64,000 bases of DNA from CBDFNC01 sp965249895 (GTDB lineage: Bacteria > Pseudomonadota > Gammaproteobacteria > Enterobacterales > CBDFNC01): positions 2,232,001 to 2,296,000 of the forward strand of contig CBDFNC010000005.1 of NCBI GenBank assembly GCA_965249895.1, read 5' to 3'. The position numbers and the translations under genes were made by a program. The notes beneath the pieces were generated by a model. The model saw only the letters and a list, made by a program, of their open reading frames with translations. It had not been told where the DNA came from and made no database searches. Position 1 is the stretch's first letter; each line of letters starts with the position of its first letter. Shown here piece after piece: positions 37,101 to 44,852 of this stretch.

Positions 37101-37235
37101 AATAGCTGTGGTTCTGGCAACGCTACCTATTGTGCGGCGGCATCGAGGGCCGATGACTGTATAAGCGGCAAGGTAACTTTCGGTCTATATCGGGGTAATG
37201 ACAGAGTCATATCACGCCGGGAAGTGACCTATTAA
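34176..37235 (+). CDS. Large exported MshQ-like protein (DUF6701 type)
   Basis: A 1019-aa protein with a signal peptide (MRWSLLFITLFSFGLWA). The first ~280 residues are a low-complexity beta-rich region of repeated short turns (LQLQSNGVLKLAPGTYWVKSA, LDSNAEFYGRIAAKNLEMKSNAKLC). The rest has DUF6701/MshQ-like segments: paired cysteines, YRLAIAAVV, FRPYGFRVVGG, RFYPAYLAWNSFNEQASCNDLYTYMDHQ. The C-terminal part ends with GKVTFGLYRGNDRVISRREVTY, as in MshQ proteins that close MSHA pilus operons. Here the gene is alone: no pilin or msh gene is adjacent. Surface or pilus-tip adhesion is inferred. Confidence 0.8.
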   Translation: MRWSLLFITLFSFGLWAGECADNASYPARGQHNNSELSMDSNTQIIGGPPDGLLPFEASDPGVLPSDTCGSGTQCQVQGCHIIDPGIPSFPSFSSNNDVDVSTSGSTVTFGAGGDETGYVFGQITISDGTARFLPPQGGNEYEIKTLQLQSNGVLKLAPGTYWVKSAIIDGDGKIEVDGTGTVYLNVKGALDITSNATVNYDAGGNYDPDKLQLSVDNTFSMYSNTKLGAVVYSKLDATLDSNAEFYGRIAAKNLEMKSNAKLCRYAECALTPPISVSINTTAASDALTCQPHNITVNVLNNGLSHTTYEGTVTFSASTNKGDWAVLTGSGTLNNATLDDGAATYDFHLDDAGSAVFTLDHKYAGDVTYNLGDGTDSADGTISFRPYGFRVVGGLANQIANKPFSITLKAVGMNDTNPGCELIEEYAGVKTLELWSQYINPSSPTGNKSVEINDTLLGKSSGAATSISISFTNGQSTTSLNARYPDTGKIEIRARDDVGIGAPPSATNNEIIGGSSVIINPYRLAIAAVVKTSGGGANPATQASGAGFIRAANPDPGSLSSVDRFDATVSAYIDCSDSGGPCSSPSSEILAESFQGTLTFTPSLDFPATGVMGVLKLAADTDLNHTMTSYGSETVSQFTYDEVGSINLAVKSDDYLEAGNHIALSAAVRVGRFYPAYLAWNSFNEQASCNDLYTYMDHQDIAVSYTLTAYNQSDGITLNYDDSKGYPSAGATPVTGTFEYTVFSNDTTKLNLTNRLVSPATNRNWSAGVYQLVITPGSDRLMFGKRSDGLADGPYWIADSTRLHLGLRAIGVDGEALMDTSGASPAMCLPGSGDMADNNICLLGELKDVLYGRLAAQSRHGSELAKIRVPLYSQYYSGSQFTINERDNCTNINLSMHSYQSGPLYIPAQIPPIPVGSGSSNLSIINAQSVQGELNLLYSTPTTTDRGTFNYFVDLNHTGTPLCWLRYDWDGGGISNSCGSGNATYCAAASRADDCISGKVTFGLYRGNDRVISRREVTY

Positions 37236-37377
37236 ATCTAGCTGATGTTTGTTCAATTTATGCAGCGTAGCGAACAATCGTTCCGCTGCACTTGGTTCTT
37301 CTTCACTATCAACCCTATCATGGCTATCCAGCCTGGAGCACAACAAGACCACGGTAACGTCACTGAACCTAAATATT

Positions 37378-37410
37378 GGACCATACCAGGCAAGCTGAAA
37401 ATGACGGGTA
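37378..37410 (-). repeat. Fragment matching the core of the dispersed MITE
   Basis: GGACCATACCAGGCAAGCTG followed by AAAATGACGGG matches, with few changes, the reverse complement of the centre of the MITE at 49218-49500. Only about 33 bases are conserved, between the MshQ-like gene and the AraC gene. Confidence 0.55.
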
Positions 37411-37423
37411 GCTTGAGACACAT

Positions 37424-38275
37424 TCAACCTGACGGGTTAATGCAGAACTTTCTGTAATGTCCTGGCGTTAACCGGTAGGCGCGCCTAAACCAGCGTCCGA
37501 GGTGACTTTGATCGGCAAAACATAAATCCGCGGCGACTTGTTTTGGCGTACAACCCTGGGCCAGAAGCTGCCGTGCTTTGGTTAACCTAAGTTGGACTAA
37601 ATAGGTGTGAGGGGCCATACCAAAAGCGGCCTTAAACGCCCGGGTCAGTCTAAAGCGATCCACACCGGTAACACTCACCAAATCTTTTAACCCTATGTCT
37701 TGCTGCAAGTGTGCATGCAGGTAATCACGCGCACGCTGAGCAACCCAGCTAATACGTAATTCCTGATCCTGCTTTTTCCGCCATTGGGTATGCCTGGTCA
37801 TCTGATGCAGCAGAGTATCAATGGCAGCCTGGCGAACCATACTGAATTCATCCTGATGTAACATCTGAAAGGCATCTAATGTCGCCTGGGCTAATCTTGC
37901 ATCAGATGCCAGCGTTGATTCAAAGCTTATCCTGTAGCTTGAAGGGGTATCTTCGAACAATAAGTTAAGCTCGCCTTCCAACCACTGGGGTTGTAAATAG
38001 AGCATCTGATAAGTAAAACCGGCTTCATTGGGGGCATTGCCATCATGGATCTCCCCCGGCTCAAGTAAAAACACTTTGCCCGGGGTGCTGGAATGCTTCT
38101 GCCGGCGGCAATTAAACTGCTGCACTCCTTGCTCTGTCACTCCGATTAAATAACTGTCGTGCCAATGGGGATCGTAGGCATGGCCGTTAAAATGGGCGCG
38201 AATGGTTTCTATGCCTGTCTCCGCATCTCTGGATAAATCAATCCAATCTCCTGACGCTTGCATACCAACCTCCAT
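37424..38275 (-). CDS. AraC-family regulator with N-terminal cupin domain
   Basis: A 283-aa protein. The N-terminal cupin-type effector domain (~1-130) includes HWHDSYLIGVTEQGVQQFNCR and PGKVFLLEPGEIHDGNA, with the histidine-rich strand of AraC_binding domains. The C-terminal double HTH (~180-280) contains VSVTGVDRFRLTRAFKAAFGMAPH and CFADQSHLGRWFRRAYRLTPGHYRK. The inducer is unknown. The LysE/MATE-type efflux genes nearby are not adjacent enough to be called targets. Confidence 0.9.
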   Translation of the reverse strand: MEVGMQASGDWIDLSRDAETGIETIRAHFNGHAYDPHWHDSYLIGVTEQGVQQFNCRRQKHSSTPGKVFLLEPGEIHDGNAPNEAGFTYQMLYLQPQWLEGELNLLFEDTPSSYRISFESTLASDARLAQATLDAFQMLHQDEFSMVRQAAIDTLLHQMTRHTQWRKKQDQELRISWVAQRARDYLHAHLQQDIGLKDLVSVTGVDRFRLTRAFKAAFGMAPHTYLVQLRLTKARQLLAQGCTPKQVAADLCFADQSHLGRWFRRAYRLTPGHYRKFCINPSG

Positions 38276-38400
38276 CTAGCCCATTTCAATGTTTTGTGAT
38301 TAAAACAAATTACAGCCACTTATTCTGGAATATTTGTGCAACTTCAATTGCTATGGAGATTGCTCCATCCTTCTATCGGGTTTGGCCCCGCTCATTCAGC

Positions 38401-39078
38401 TTACCTTCGAAGCGCTGTCACTCCTTTAAAACCCAATGACTGAAAATAAGTGGTTGGCGCAAGAAACCCGGAGTCAACCAGCAAGGTCGTTAAGCCATCG
38501 TCATCAAGCAGGTGGAAGTCTTGCTGCAAGCGAGACAACATCATATCTGCGGCTTCAGCCGCCATGCCCAGCTGTACGCTTGCAAACCATTGTGCATTGT
38601 GCTGCCACTCGTCAGCCGAATTCATCAGATCAGCCAGCAACAATGGGGCGCTTGCTTTGATCCTTAATCCGATCCCCCTTAACAGCTCTTGCTTGCTGCC
38701 GTCATCCGGGATGAAATGAGTGACCAATAAACAGATGGCGGCATCGTATTTGGCGGCTTGTGATAACTCCGCGACAGGGCCAGCGTGTATCTCCACCCTA
38801 TCCTCGATCTCGGCAACGGCAACGGCAAACCTTTGCTGAGCAACTTCCAGCATATCCGCCGATATGTCCAGGGCGGTGAATTTCCATAAGGGGCGCTGCT
38901 TGGCTAAGGGTAAGATTTCGCTGCCTGTACCGGCCCCCACCACTAAAATTCGAGCCTGATCCGGCAAACGGCTGAGTAATTGCGCCGCCGTAAGCTGATG
39001 CAGTAAACCATAACCGGGGACCAACCTATGGATCCTACTATCGTAATCGGCTGATGCTCCCCCTTCAAAACGACTCAT
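38401..39078 (-). CDS. Class I SAM-dependent methyltransferase
   Basis: 225 aa from MSRFEGGASADYDSRI (ATG 39078). The upstream extension to 39141 encodes the dispersed 32-bp repeat and is not believed coding. Motif I is ILVVGAGTGSEILPLA, with motif II near FTALDISADMLEVAQQRF. The style is like UbiE/biotin-synthesis type small-molecule methyltransferases. The acceptor substrate is unknown. Confidence 0.85.
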   Translation of the reverse strand: MSRFEGGASADYDSRIHRLVPGYGLLHQLTAAQLLSRLPDQARILVVGAGTGSEILPLAKQRPLWKFTALDISADMLEVAQQRFAVAVAEIEDRVEIHAGPVAELSQAAKYDAAICLLVTHFIPDDGSKQELLRGIGLRIKASAPLLLADLMNSADEWQHNAQWFASVQLGMAAEAADMMLSRLQQDFHLLDDDGLTTLLVDSGFLAPTTYFQSLGFKGVTALRR

Positions 39079-39080
39079 TT

Positions 39081-39112
39081 TTTCTCTCATAGAAGGAGCT
39101 GAACTTGTTCGG
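39081..39112 (+). repeat. Short dispersed repeat, copy 2 (~32 bp)
   Basis: TTTCTCTCATAGAAGGAGC followed by TGAACTTGTTCG is near-identical to 3831-3862. It lies directly upstream of the preferred methyltransferase start. Confidence 0.6.
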
Positions 39113-39259
39113 CGACCAAGTTGCATCGGATCACCAGACAATATATAACGACTACTAAAATACAGACGCTAAGTTGAAAGCGTTTTAATAAACTTGCAGC
39201 CAGCTAATCATAGATAGAAAATAAAAGAGCTTGAGGGCTGAATTTAATATGGCTAAACG

Positions 39260-40996
39260 ATGATAAAACGCTTTTTTTCTCCTATTTTCTTTTACCTGCT
39301 AGGTTTATTTGTACTACTTTCACTGACCTTCTATATAGGTACTGGCCTGTCCCATCAAAACCTGCTAGCGCTGGCAAAGCAGGACGCGGAGAACTTTGGT
39401 CAGTACATCAATAATGAACTGAGTCGCTATCAACATATACCCCAGCTACTCACCAGTCACTACCTGATCCGGCAAGGACTGACCGCAGAAGAACAAGACA
39501 AAAAAGAGCTAAACCATTTATTACTCGATATCACTAAAACCAGCGGTGCCAATGATGTTTATGTGATGGACAGTTCAGGCATAGTGGTGGCGACCAGTAA
39601 CTATGGTACGGAGCGAAACTTTATTAACCAGGACTTGTCTTTTCGCCCCTACTTTTACCAGGCTTTAGCAGGAAAAAATACAGCCTATTACGCCCTGGGA
39701 GCACGCTCCGGTGATCGCGGGATCTATTTTTCTGCGCCGATTTACATAGATAAAAAAGTGCAAGGCGTAGTAGCAGTAAAAGTGGCCATAGCTAAATTTG
39801 AGCAAGACTCCGAGCTATTAGCGGGTGACAGTAAGGAGAGGTTTTTTGTCTACGGCGCAGACAATGTGGTGTTTCTTTCCAATTTCCCCGGCTGGCGTTT
39901 AAAGCAATTAGTTGCCAGCGACGGCATAAGCTGGTCACGAATTCAGGCAAGCAAGCGGTACCTGGACTTAGAGCAGGAGTTATTGCCCAATAAGCAATTT
40001 CGCCACTCCCTGCATAACAGTAAATTGTGGTCGATAAGACAAGGTAGCCAGGCCGATGGTGATTATTTTTATAGCTCGGCGGCCATTCCTTTACTGGACT
40101 TAACCTTAGTGATGTTATTGCCGGATAAGAACTTGGTTTATAACCAATTAGGTAATATGGCGCTGGTAGGCCTGCTGTATCTTTTTATCGTCACACTGGC
40201 TGTCTATGTCTATCGCCGGATTGCCGGATACAAGCAATTATTATATACCCGAGATGCCTTAGAGCGAGAAGTGGCCTTGCGTTCGAAGGAACTGGCCAAT
40301 ACTCAGGATGCATTAATAAAAGCAGCCAAACTGGCTACCATAGGCCAGCTTTCGGCAAGTATTAATCATGAAATTAACCAGCCGCTGAGTGCAATCAACA
40401 CCTATTTAGTCAGCTCAAGACGTATGCTGGACAAGGGTATGTTGGCGGAAACCAAAGCAAATTTGCTCACCATCGAATCGCTGGTCAATCGGGTCCACAA
40501 AATAGTTGCCCAGCTGAAACAATTTAGTAAAGCCAAAGGGACCGGGCTGCAAACATGCTCCCTGCAACTGAGTTTACGTAATGCCTTGACCATAGTGGGG
40601 CCGCAAATTAACAGCCAGGGAGTTAATCTGCGCCTTGATGATGTTGAGGCTCAGGTTTTAGCTGAACCCCTTAAATTTGAACAGGTACTGGTTAACCTGC
40701 TATCAAACGCAGTTGATGCCATGAACGCTGTTGAGCAAAAAACATTGAGTATCATCACTGAGGTATCTGCGGATATGGTAACCATTAACATCTCTGACAC
40801 TGGCCGCGGTCTGGATCTGCAAAGCATACACACTATTTTTGAGCCCTTTTACACCACTAAATCCGACAATGGTCTTGGCTTAGGTTTATCTATCTCGCGT
40901 AATATAATTCATTCTTTTGATGGTGAATTGGAAGCCAAAAATGCTGAATACGGCGGCGCCATCTTTACCATTAAATTAAAAAAAGGATCTGTATGA
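39260..40996 (+). CDS. dctB: Sensor histidine kinase, DctB-like
   Basis: A 578-aa membrane kinase. TM1 is at ~8-28, a periplasmic double-Cache domain at ~30-290 (GANDVYVMDSSGIVVATSNYG, YFYQALAGKNTAYYALGARSGDRGIYFSAPIY) and TM2 at ~298-318. The phospho-acceptor is H370 in SINHEINQPLSAI. The ATPase has N-box LLSNAVDAM and G-boxes DTGRGLD and GLGLGLSIS. The sequence is the C4-dicarboxylate DctB type. It overlaps the response regulator by 4 bases (ATGA), and a SLC13 dicarboxylate transporter follows. Its ligand is therefore probably a C4-dicarboxylate. Confidence 0.92.
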   Translation: MIKRFFSPIFFYLLGLFVLLSLTFYIGTGLSHQNLLALAKQDAENFGQYINNELSRYQHIPQLLTSHYLIRQGLTAEEQDKKELNHLLLDITKTSGANDVYVMDSSGIVVATSNYGTERNFINQDLSFRPYFYQALAGKNTAYYALGARSGDRGIYFSAPIYIDKKVQGVVAVKVAIAKFEQDSELLAGDSKERFFVYGADNVVFLSNFPGWRLKQLVASDGISWSRIQASKRYLDLEQELLPNKQFRHSLHNSKLWSIRQGSQADGDYFYSSAAIPLLDLTLVMLLPDKNLVYNQLGNMALVGLLYLFIVTLAVYVYRRIAGYKQLLYTRDALEREVALRSKELANTQDALIKAAKLATIGQLSASINHEINQPLSAINTYLVSSRRMLDKGMLAETKANLLTIESLVNRVHKIVAQLKQFSKAKGTGLQTCSLQLSLRNALTIVGPQINSQGVNLRLDDVEAQVLAEPLKFEQVLVNLLSNAVDAMNAVEQKTLSIITEVSADMVTINISDTGRGLDLQSIHTIFEPFYTTKSDNGLGLGLSISRNIIHSFDGELEAKNAEYGGAIFTIKLKKGSV

Positions 40997-42351
40997 AGCC
41001 ACACTCGCTACCCTACATAGTTGTTATAGATGACGAGCAAGTGATCCGGGAATCCTTAACACAACTGCTTGAACTCGAAGGTTATAAGGTAACAAGCTTT
41101 GCAAGTGCGATACGTGCGTTAGATATGCTTAATCGTCAATTTGACGGAATAGTCATAAGTGATATCAATATGCCGCAAATGGATGGCAACGCACTTCTTG
41201 CGCAGGTACAGGAGCTGGATAATGAACTACCCGTGATCTTATTGACCGGTTTTGCCGATGTAGAAATGGCTGTAAACGCCATGCACCGGGGCGCTTATGA
41301 TTTTTTCGAGAAACCTATCAACGAAAAGCTACTGGATAGTGTCGCCCGCGCCATAGAAACACGCCGCTTAGTGATGGAAAACCGCGCGCTGAAAGAGCAG
41401 GTTAAGCATAACAAGGAGCCCGGAGTGCGTATCTTAGGAGATACCCCGGCTATGCACGAAATGCAGCAATTGCTTGACGCCGTGGTAGACACACCGGCAG
41501 ATGTATTGATCCATGGAGAAACGGGGACGGGTAAGGAGCTGGTGGCACGATTTCTTCATGACCACAGCCTTCGCTCCAATGCGAATTTTGTGGCTCTTAA
41601 CTGTGGCGCTATCCCGGAAAACCTGATTGAAAGTGAGTTATTTGGCGCCGCTAAGGGTGCCTTTACCGGCGCCAACGAAAGTCGTGTGGGTAAGTTTGAA
41701 TTTGCCAATGGTGGAACTGTTTTTTTAGATGAAATTGAAACCACTCCTATGTCACTGCAAGTGAAACTCTTGCGTGTCTTAGAAGAGAGAAAAGTTACCC
41801 CGGTGGGTAGCAATCAGACTGTCCCACTGGATATACGTATTATCGCCGCTACTAAGGTCGACTTAATTGAGCTCTCTGAGCGCGGTGAATTTCGCGCCGA
41901 CCTTTATTACAGACTAAATTTAGTCAAGGTGGACATTCCTCCCCTGCGCGGACGTAAAGCAGATATCCCATTGCTATTCAAACACTTCAGCTCAATCGCC
42001 GCCAACCGTTTTCACAAAACCTTGTGTCCGCTTGACGGTGAGAGTCTGCAGCAACTAATGGACTATCGCTGGCCCGGGAATGTGCGTGAGCTGCGTAATG
42101 TAGCCGAACGCCATGTATTACTCGGCTCAGCGATTAAACTCACGGCAACTGCCAAACATACAAGTTTCAGCGAAGACCTCAGTCTGGCTGAAAAAGTCGC
42201 CTTTTATGAGCAGTCCGTGATTGAAGACGCCCTCAGACAAACCTCAGGCTCAGTGAAAAATGCCATTGATATTCTCAAACTGCCACGTAAAACCTTTTAC
42301 GACAAAGTGACAAAGTACGGCATTGAAAGAAACCAATATACCAAGGAATAA
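40993..42351 (+). CDS. dctD: Sigma-54-dependent response regulator, DctD-like
   Basis: A 452-aa NtrC-family activator. The receiver domain carries the phospho-acceptor D57 (ISDINMPQMDG). The AAA+ domain has Walker A GETGTGKE, the sigma-54 contact loop GAFTGA and Walker B GGTVFLDEIE. A Fis-type HTH is at the C-terminus (SVKNAIDILKLPRKTFYDKV). It should activate the -24/-12 promoter at 42477-42492 ahead of the symporter. Confidence 0.94.
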   Translation: MKPHSLPYIVVIDDEQVIRESLTQLLELEGYKVTSFASAIRALDMLNRQFDGIVISDINMPQMDGNALLAQVQELDNELPVILLTGFADVEMAVNAMHRGAYDFFEKPINEKLLDSVARAIETRRLVMENRALKEQVKHNKEPGVRILGDTPAMHEMQQLLDAVVDTPADVLIHGETGTGKELVARFLHDHSLRSNANFVALNCGAIPENLIESELFGAAKGAFTGANESRVGKFEFANGGTVFLDEIETTPMSLQVKLLRVLEERKVTPVGSNQTVPLDIRIIAATKVDLIELSERGEFRADLYYRLNLVKVDIPPLRGRKADIPLLFKHFSSIAANRFHKTLCPLDGESLQQLMDYRWPGNVRELRNVAERHVLLGSAIKLTATAKHTSFSEDLSLAEKVAFYEQSVIEDALRQTSGSVKNAIDILKLPRKTFYDKVTKYGIERNQYTKE

Positions 42352-42352
42352 C

Positions 42353-42403
42353 TGTGCGGAAAAAGTGACAAAACTCATTAATTAGTATGTGTTATTCCGC
42401 ACA
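42353..42403. promoter_or_regulatory. Candidate DctD enhancer: perfect 9-bp inverted repeat
   Basis: TGTGCGGAA (42353-42361) and TTCCGCACA (42395-42403) are perfect inverted copies 33 bases apart, beginning right after the dctD stop. Their position, 74-124 bases upstream of a -24/-12 promoter, fits an upstream activator site. The loop is too long for a terminator. Confidence 0.6.
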
Positions 42404-42476
42404 TTTTATTGATTAATTTAAAAATTAAATTCATTAACAATCTGAAAACAAAGAACAATTAATTTAAATTACATCT

Positions 42477-42492
42477 TGGCAACATATTTGCT
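42477..42492 (+). promoter_or_regulatory. Sigma-54 (-24/-12) promoter
   Basis: TGGCAACATATTTGCT has the invariant GG (42478-42479) and GC (42490-42491) exactly 12 bases apart and the TTGCT -12 element. Transcription would start near 42503, upstream of the short frame at 42535 and the symporter at 42759. Confidence 0.85.
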
Positions 42493-42534
42493 CTTTAGCT
42501 ATCGAACGACCGATTGAAAATTTAAGGGTAAGTA

Positions 42535-42720
42535 ATGATAGCAAGACTAATTTCAGCTCGGCCTGCGCCGTTAACAGCGCCACTTTCTGTGGCTAAAAGC
42601 AGCGCGACCGGGCTAAACAGTTTTTTCTCTCACTCTGTCACAAGCCAACTTCCAACTGGCTTAACGACTAGCTCCTGTAATAGCAATCGCAGTCTTAAAA
42701 TCAATACGCTTCGAGCATAA
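42535..42720 (+). CDS. Possible 61-aa leader or small protein in the symporter transcript
   Basis: The frame starts at an ATG with AAGGG 7 bases upstream and encodes a Ser/Thr/Ala-rich, basic peptide with no recognised family. It lies between the sigma-54 promoter and the symporter. It could be a leader peptide, a small protein or untranslated leader sequence. Confidence 0.3.
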   Translation: MIARLISARPAPLTAPLSVAKSSATGLNSFFSHSVTSQLPTGLTTSSCNSNRSLKINTLRA

Positions 42721-42758
42721 GCAGCGACGTTAAACCGTTGTTCTAAGGATGGCTAATT

Positions 42759-44201
42759 ATGAATGAACAAAAGAAGAAAGTACCCTGGCTGATGTTATTA
42801 CTTGGCCCGCTAGTGATGTTATTCACTATCTTCACCGAACCACCGGCTGCAGGACTCTCAGTTGAGGCCTGGCGGACCGCAGGTCTTGCTTTCTGGATGG
42901 CAAGTTGGTGGATATCTGAAGCTGTGCCTATTCCGGCGGCGTCACTGTTGCCTTTAGTGGTTGCCCCTATAGTGGGAATCGCTGGTATAAAAGCGGTGGC
43001 CGGACCTTATGCTCACCCTCTTATTTTCCTGTTTTTAGGTGGTTTTTTAATTTCCATCGCTATGGAAAAATGGAACCTCCATAAACGTATTGCATTAAAA
43101 ACAATGTTGCTGTCGGGATCTAAGCCCAGTATTCAAATCTTAGGCATGATGCTGGTCACCGCCTTTTTGTCCATGTGGATGTCGAATACTGCTACCACTG
43201 TGATGATGCTACCCATTGCCCTTTCTGTGGTTCAGATAGTCAGAGATAGAGATCCAAAAAATAACAATTTCAGTAAAGCGTTACTCTTGTCCATCGCCTA
43301 TGCAGCCAGTATAGGTGGTATCGCCACCCTAATTGGTACTCCGCCTAACGCCCTGATGGCCGCTTACCTTTCAGACAGTTATGGCATAGAGATCGGATTT
43401 GCTCAGTGGATGATGATGGGCTTGCCCCTGTCTGTTGTACTACTGGCTGTATGTTGGTTCTGGTTAACTAAGGTAAGTTACAAAGTAGATCAGGCAGGTG
43501 AAATCAGTGTCAAGTCTGTGTTCACAGAGCAGTTGAATAAACTGGGAGCGATGAGCGCAGGAGAAAAGAAAGTACTATATATTTTCCTGTTTGCCGCCTT
43601 CAGCTGGGTACTCAGACCTTATATCAGTAAGCTAACCGGCCTTCCCCTGTCTGACACCGGAATAGCCATGGCTGCGGCGCTTTTACTCTTTTCTATACCT
43701 GTCAAAAAAGACAGCAATGAACGAGTATTGGACTGGGAAAGCGCACAAAAAGTGCCATGGGGTATTCTGCTCTTGTTTGGTGGCGGCTTAACCTTAGCGG
43801 CACAAATAAAAAGCTCCGGACTGGCTGAATTTATCGCCTTGCAAATGCAAGCGGCGGGCGCAGTTCCTCTGATTGTGGGTGTTTTACTGGTTACCGCTCT
43901 GATCACCTTCTTAACTGAGATCACCAGTAATACAGCAACTGCTGCAGGTTTCTTACCTTTACTGGGCCCGGTGGCGGAATCTTTCACTGGCACCCCGCTG
44001 GTTTGGGTTATCCCTGCCGCTATCGCTGCTAGTTGTGCATTTATGATGCCTGTTGCAACACCGCCTAATGCAATTGTATTTGGCTCAGGACTCATAAAAA
44101 TGCGCGATATGATCAGAGCCGGTTTCTTGCTCAATATAGTAGCCATTGCTTTGATCACTCTGGCTAGCATGACCTTGCTGCCACTGGTTTTTAGCTACTA
44201 G
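42759..44201 (+). CDS. SLC13/DASS-family Na+:dicarboxylate symporter
   Basis: A 480-aa inner membrane transporter of the divalent anion:Na+ symporter family (VcINDY type). Both substrate-binding SNT motifs are present: WMSNTATTVMMLPIA in the first half and EITSNTATAAGFLPLL in the second. The ATPPNAIVFGSG region, typical near the C-terminal end, is also there. Preceded by DctB/DctD and a sigma-54 promoter, it most likely takes up succinate, malate or fumarate. DctD usually controls DctA or TRAP (DctPQM) systems, so pairing with a DASS transporter is a variation. Confidence 0.93.
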   Translation: MNEQKKKVPWLMLLLGPLVMLFTIFTEPPAAGLSVEAWRTAGLAFWMASWWISEAVPIPAASLLPLVVAPIVGIAGIKAVAGPYAHPLIFLFLGGFLISIAMEKWNLHKRIALKTMLLSGSKPSIQILGMMLVTAFLSMWMSNTATTVMMLPIALSVVQIVRDRDPKNNNFSKALLLSIAYAASIGGIATLIGTPPNALMAAYLSDSYGIEIGFAQWMMMGLPLSVVLLAVCWFWLTKVSYKVDQAGEISVKSVFTEQLNKLGAMSAGEKKVLYIFLFAAFSWVLRPYISKLTGLPLSDTGIAMAAALLLFSIPVKKDSNERVLDWESAQKVPWGILLLFGGGLTLAAQIKSSGLAEFIALQMQAAGAVPLIVGVLLVTALITFLTEITSNTATAAGFLPLLGPVAESFTGTPLVWVIPAAIAASCAFMMPVATPPNAIVFGSGLIKMRDMIRAGFLLNIVAIALITLASMTLLPLVFSY

Positions 44202-44207
44202 GATTAA

Positions 44208-44236
44208 TGAGCCCTGCCTGGCAGGGCTCATTATGT
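44208..44236. terminator. Terminator after the symporter, likely bidirectional
   Basis: Stem GAGCCCTG/CAGGGCTC with loop CCTGG, followed by ATTATGTT. It lies between the symporter stop and the converging glycine-zipper gene. The stem is strong but the T tract is weak. Confidence 0.65.
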
Positions 44237-44270
44237 TAAGACAGCTCACCTGAAAGATCATCGCCTACGA

Positions 44271-44663
44271 CTAATTCAGTACAGTATATCCACGACCAAT
44301 CATGCAATTTCGTAATACCGCCTGCTTATCTGCTGCATATTTCCCACCCGCCTGATTACGGCCACGGACTCCTCCCAACATGCCTACCGCGACACCGACA
44401 CCGGCCCCTTTTTTCGCAGCACTAGAGCCTGAACCTCCGGATATTGCTCCTGCAGCCGCACCAGTGGCGGCTCCTGCCGCAGCGCCTTTCAAACCACCAC
44501 CTATAGCGCCTGAAGTAGACTCTTTTGTCACTTGATTAGATGCTTCTGTGCATTGAAACATATCTGCAGCATATTTCTGCTCGTCTACACCACTTTTATC
44601 AACGATCAAACTGGCCTGGGCAGTGCCCGCAACTAAACCTAGTAATAGAAGAAAATATCTCAT
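44271..44663 (-). CDS. Exported glycine-zipper protein
   Basis: A 130-aa protein with a signal peptide (MRYFLLLLGLVAGTAQA). A central glycine-zipper stretch (SGAIGGGLKGAAAGAATGAA, then GAGVGVAVGMLGGV) is probably membrane-inserting. Two cysteines flank it (FQCTEAS and RNCMIGRGY). It resembles the small periplasmic/outer-membrane glycine-zipper proteins of gammaproteobacteria; no function is known. Confidence 0.75.
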   Translation of the reverse strand: MRYFLLLLGLVAGTAQASLIVDKSGVDEQKYAADMFQCTEASNQVTKESTSGAIGGGLKGAAAGAATGAAAGAISGGSGSSAAKKGAGVGVAVGMLGGVRGRNQAGGKYAADKQAVLRNCMIGRGYTVLN

Positions 44664-44852
44664 TCTCAGCTTCCTGTTCTCATCTGGATGAAAGCAATTA
44701 TGCGCGAATGATGTTAGTTTGACAGTTATAGGTGTTATTACCCTAGTGCATTATCCTATTTCTATACTCCTTGACCAAAGGAAAACGTTGCTGTGGCCTA
44801 TTAACAGCAGCTCCCGTTTGGGTCAAAGCACTAAACAAGGATTAATCCCCAG

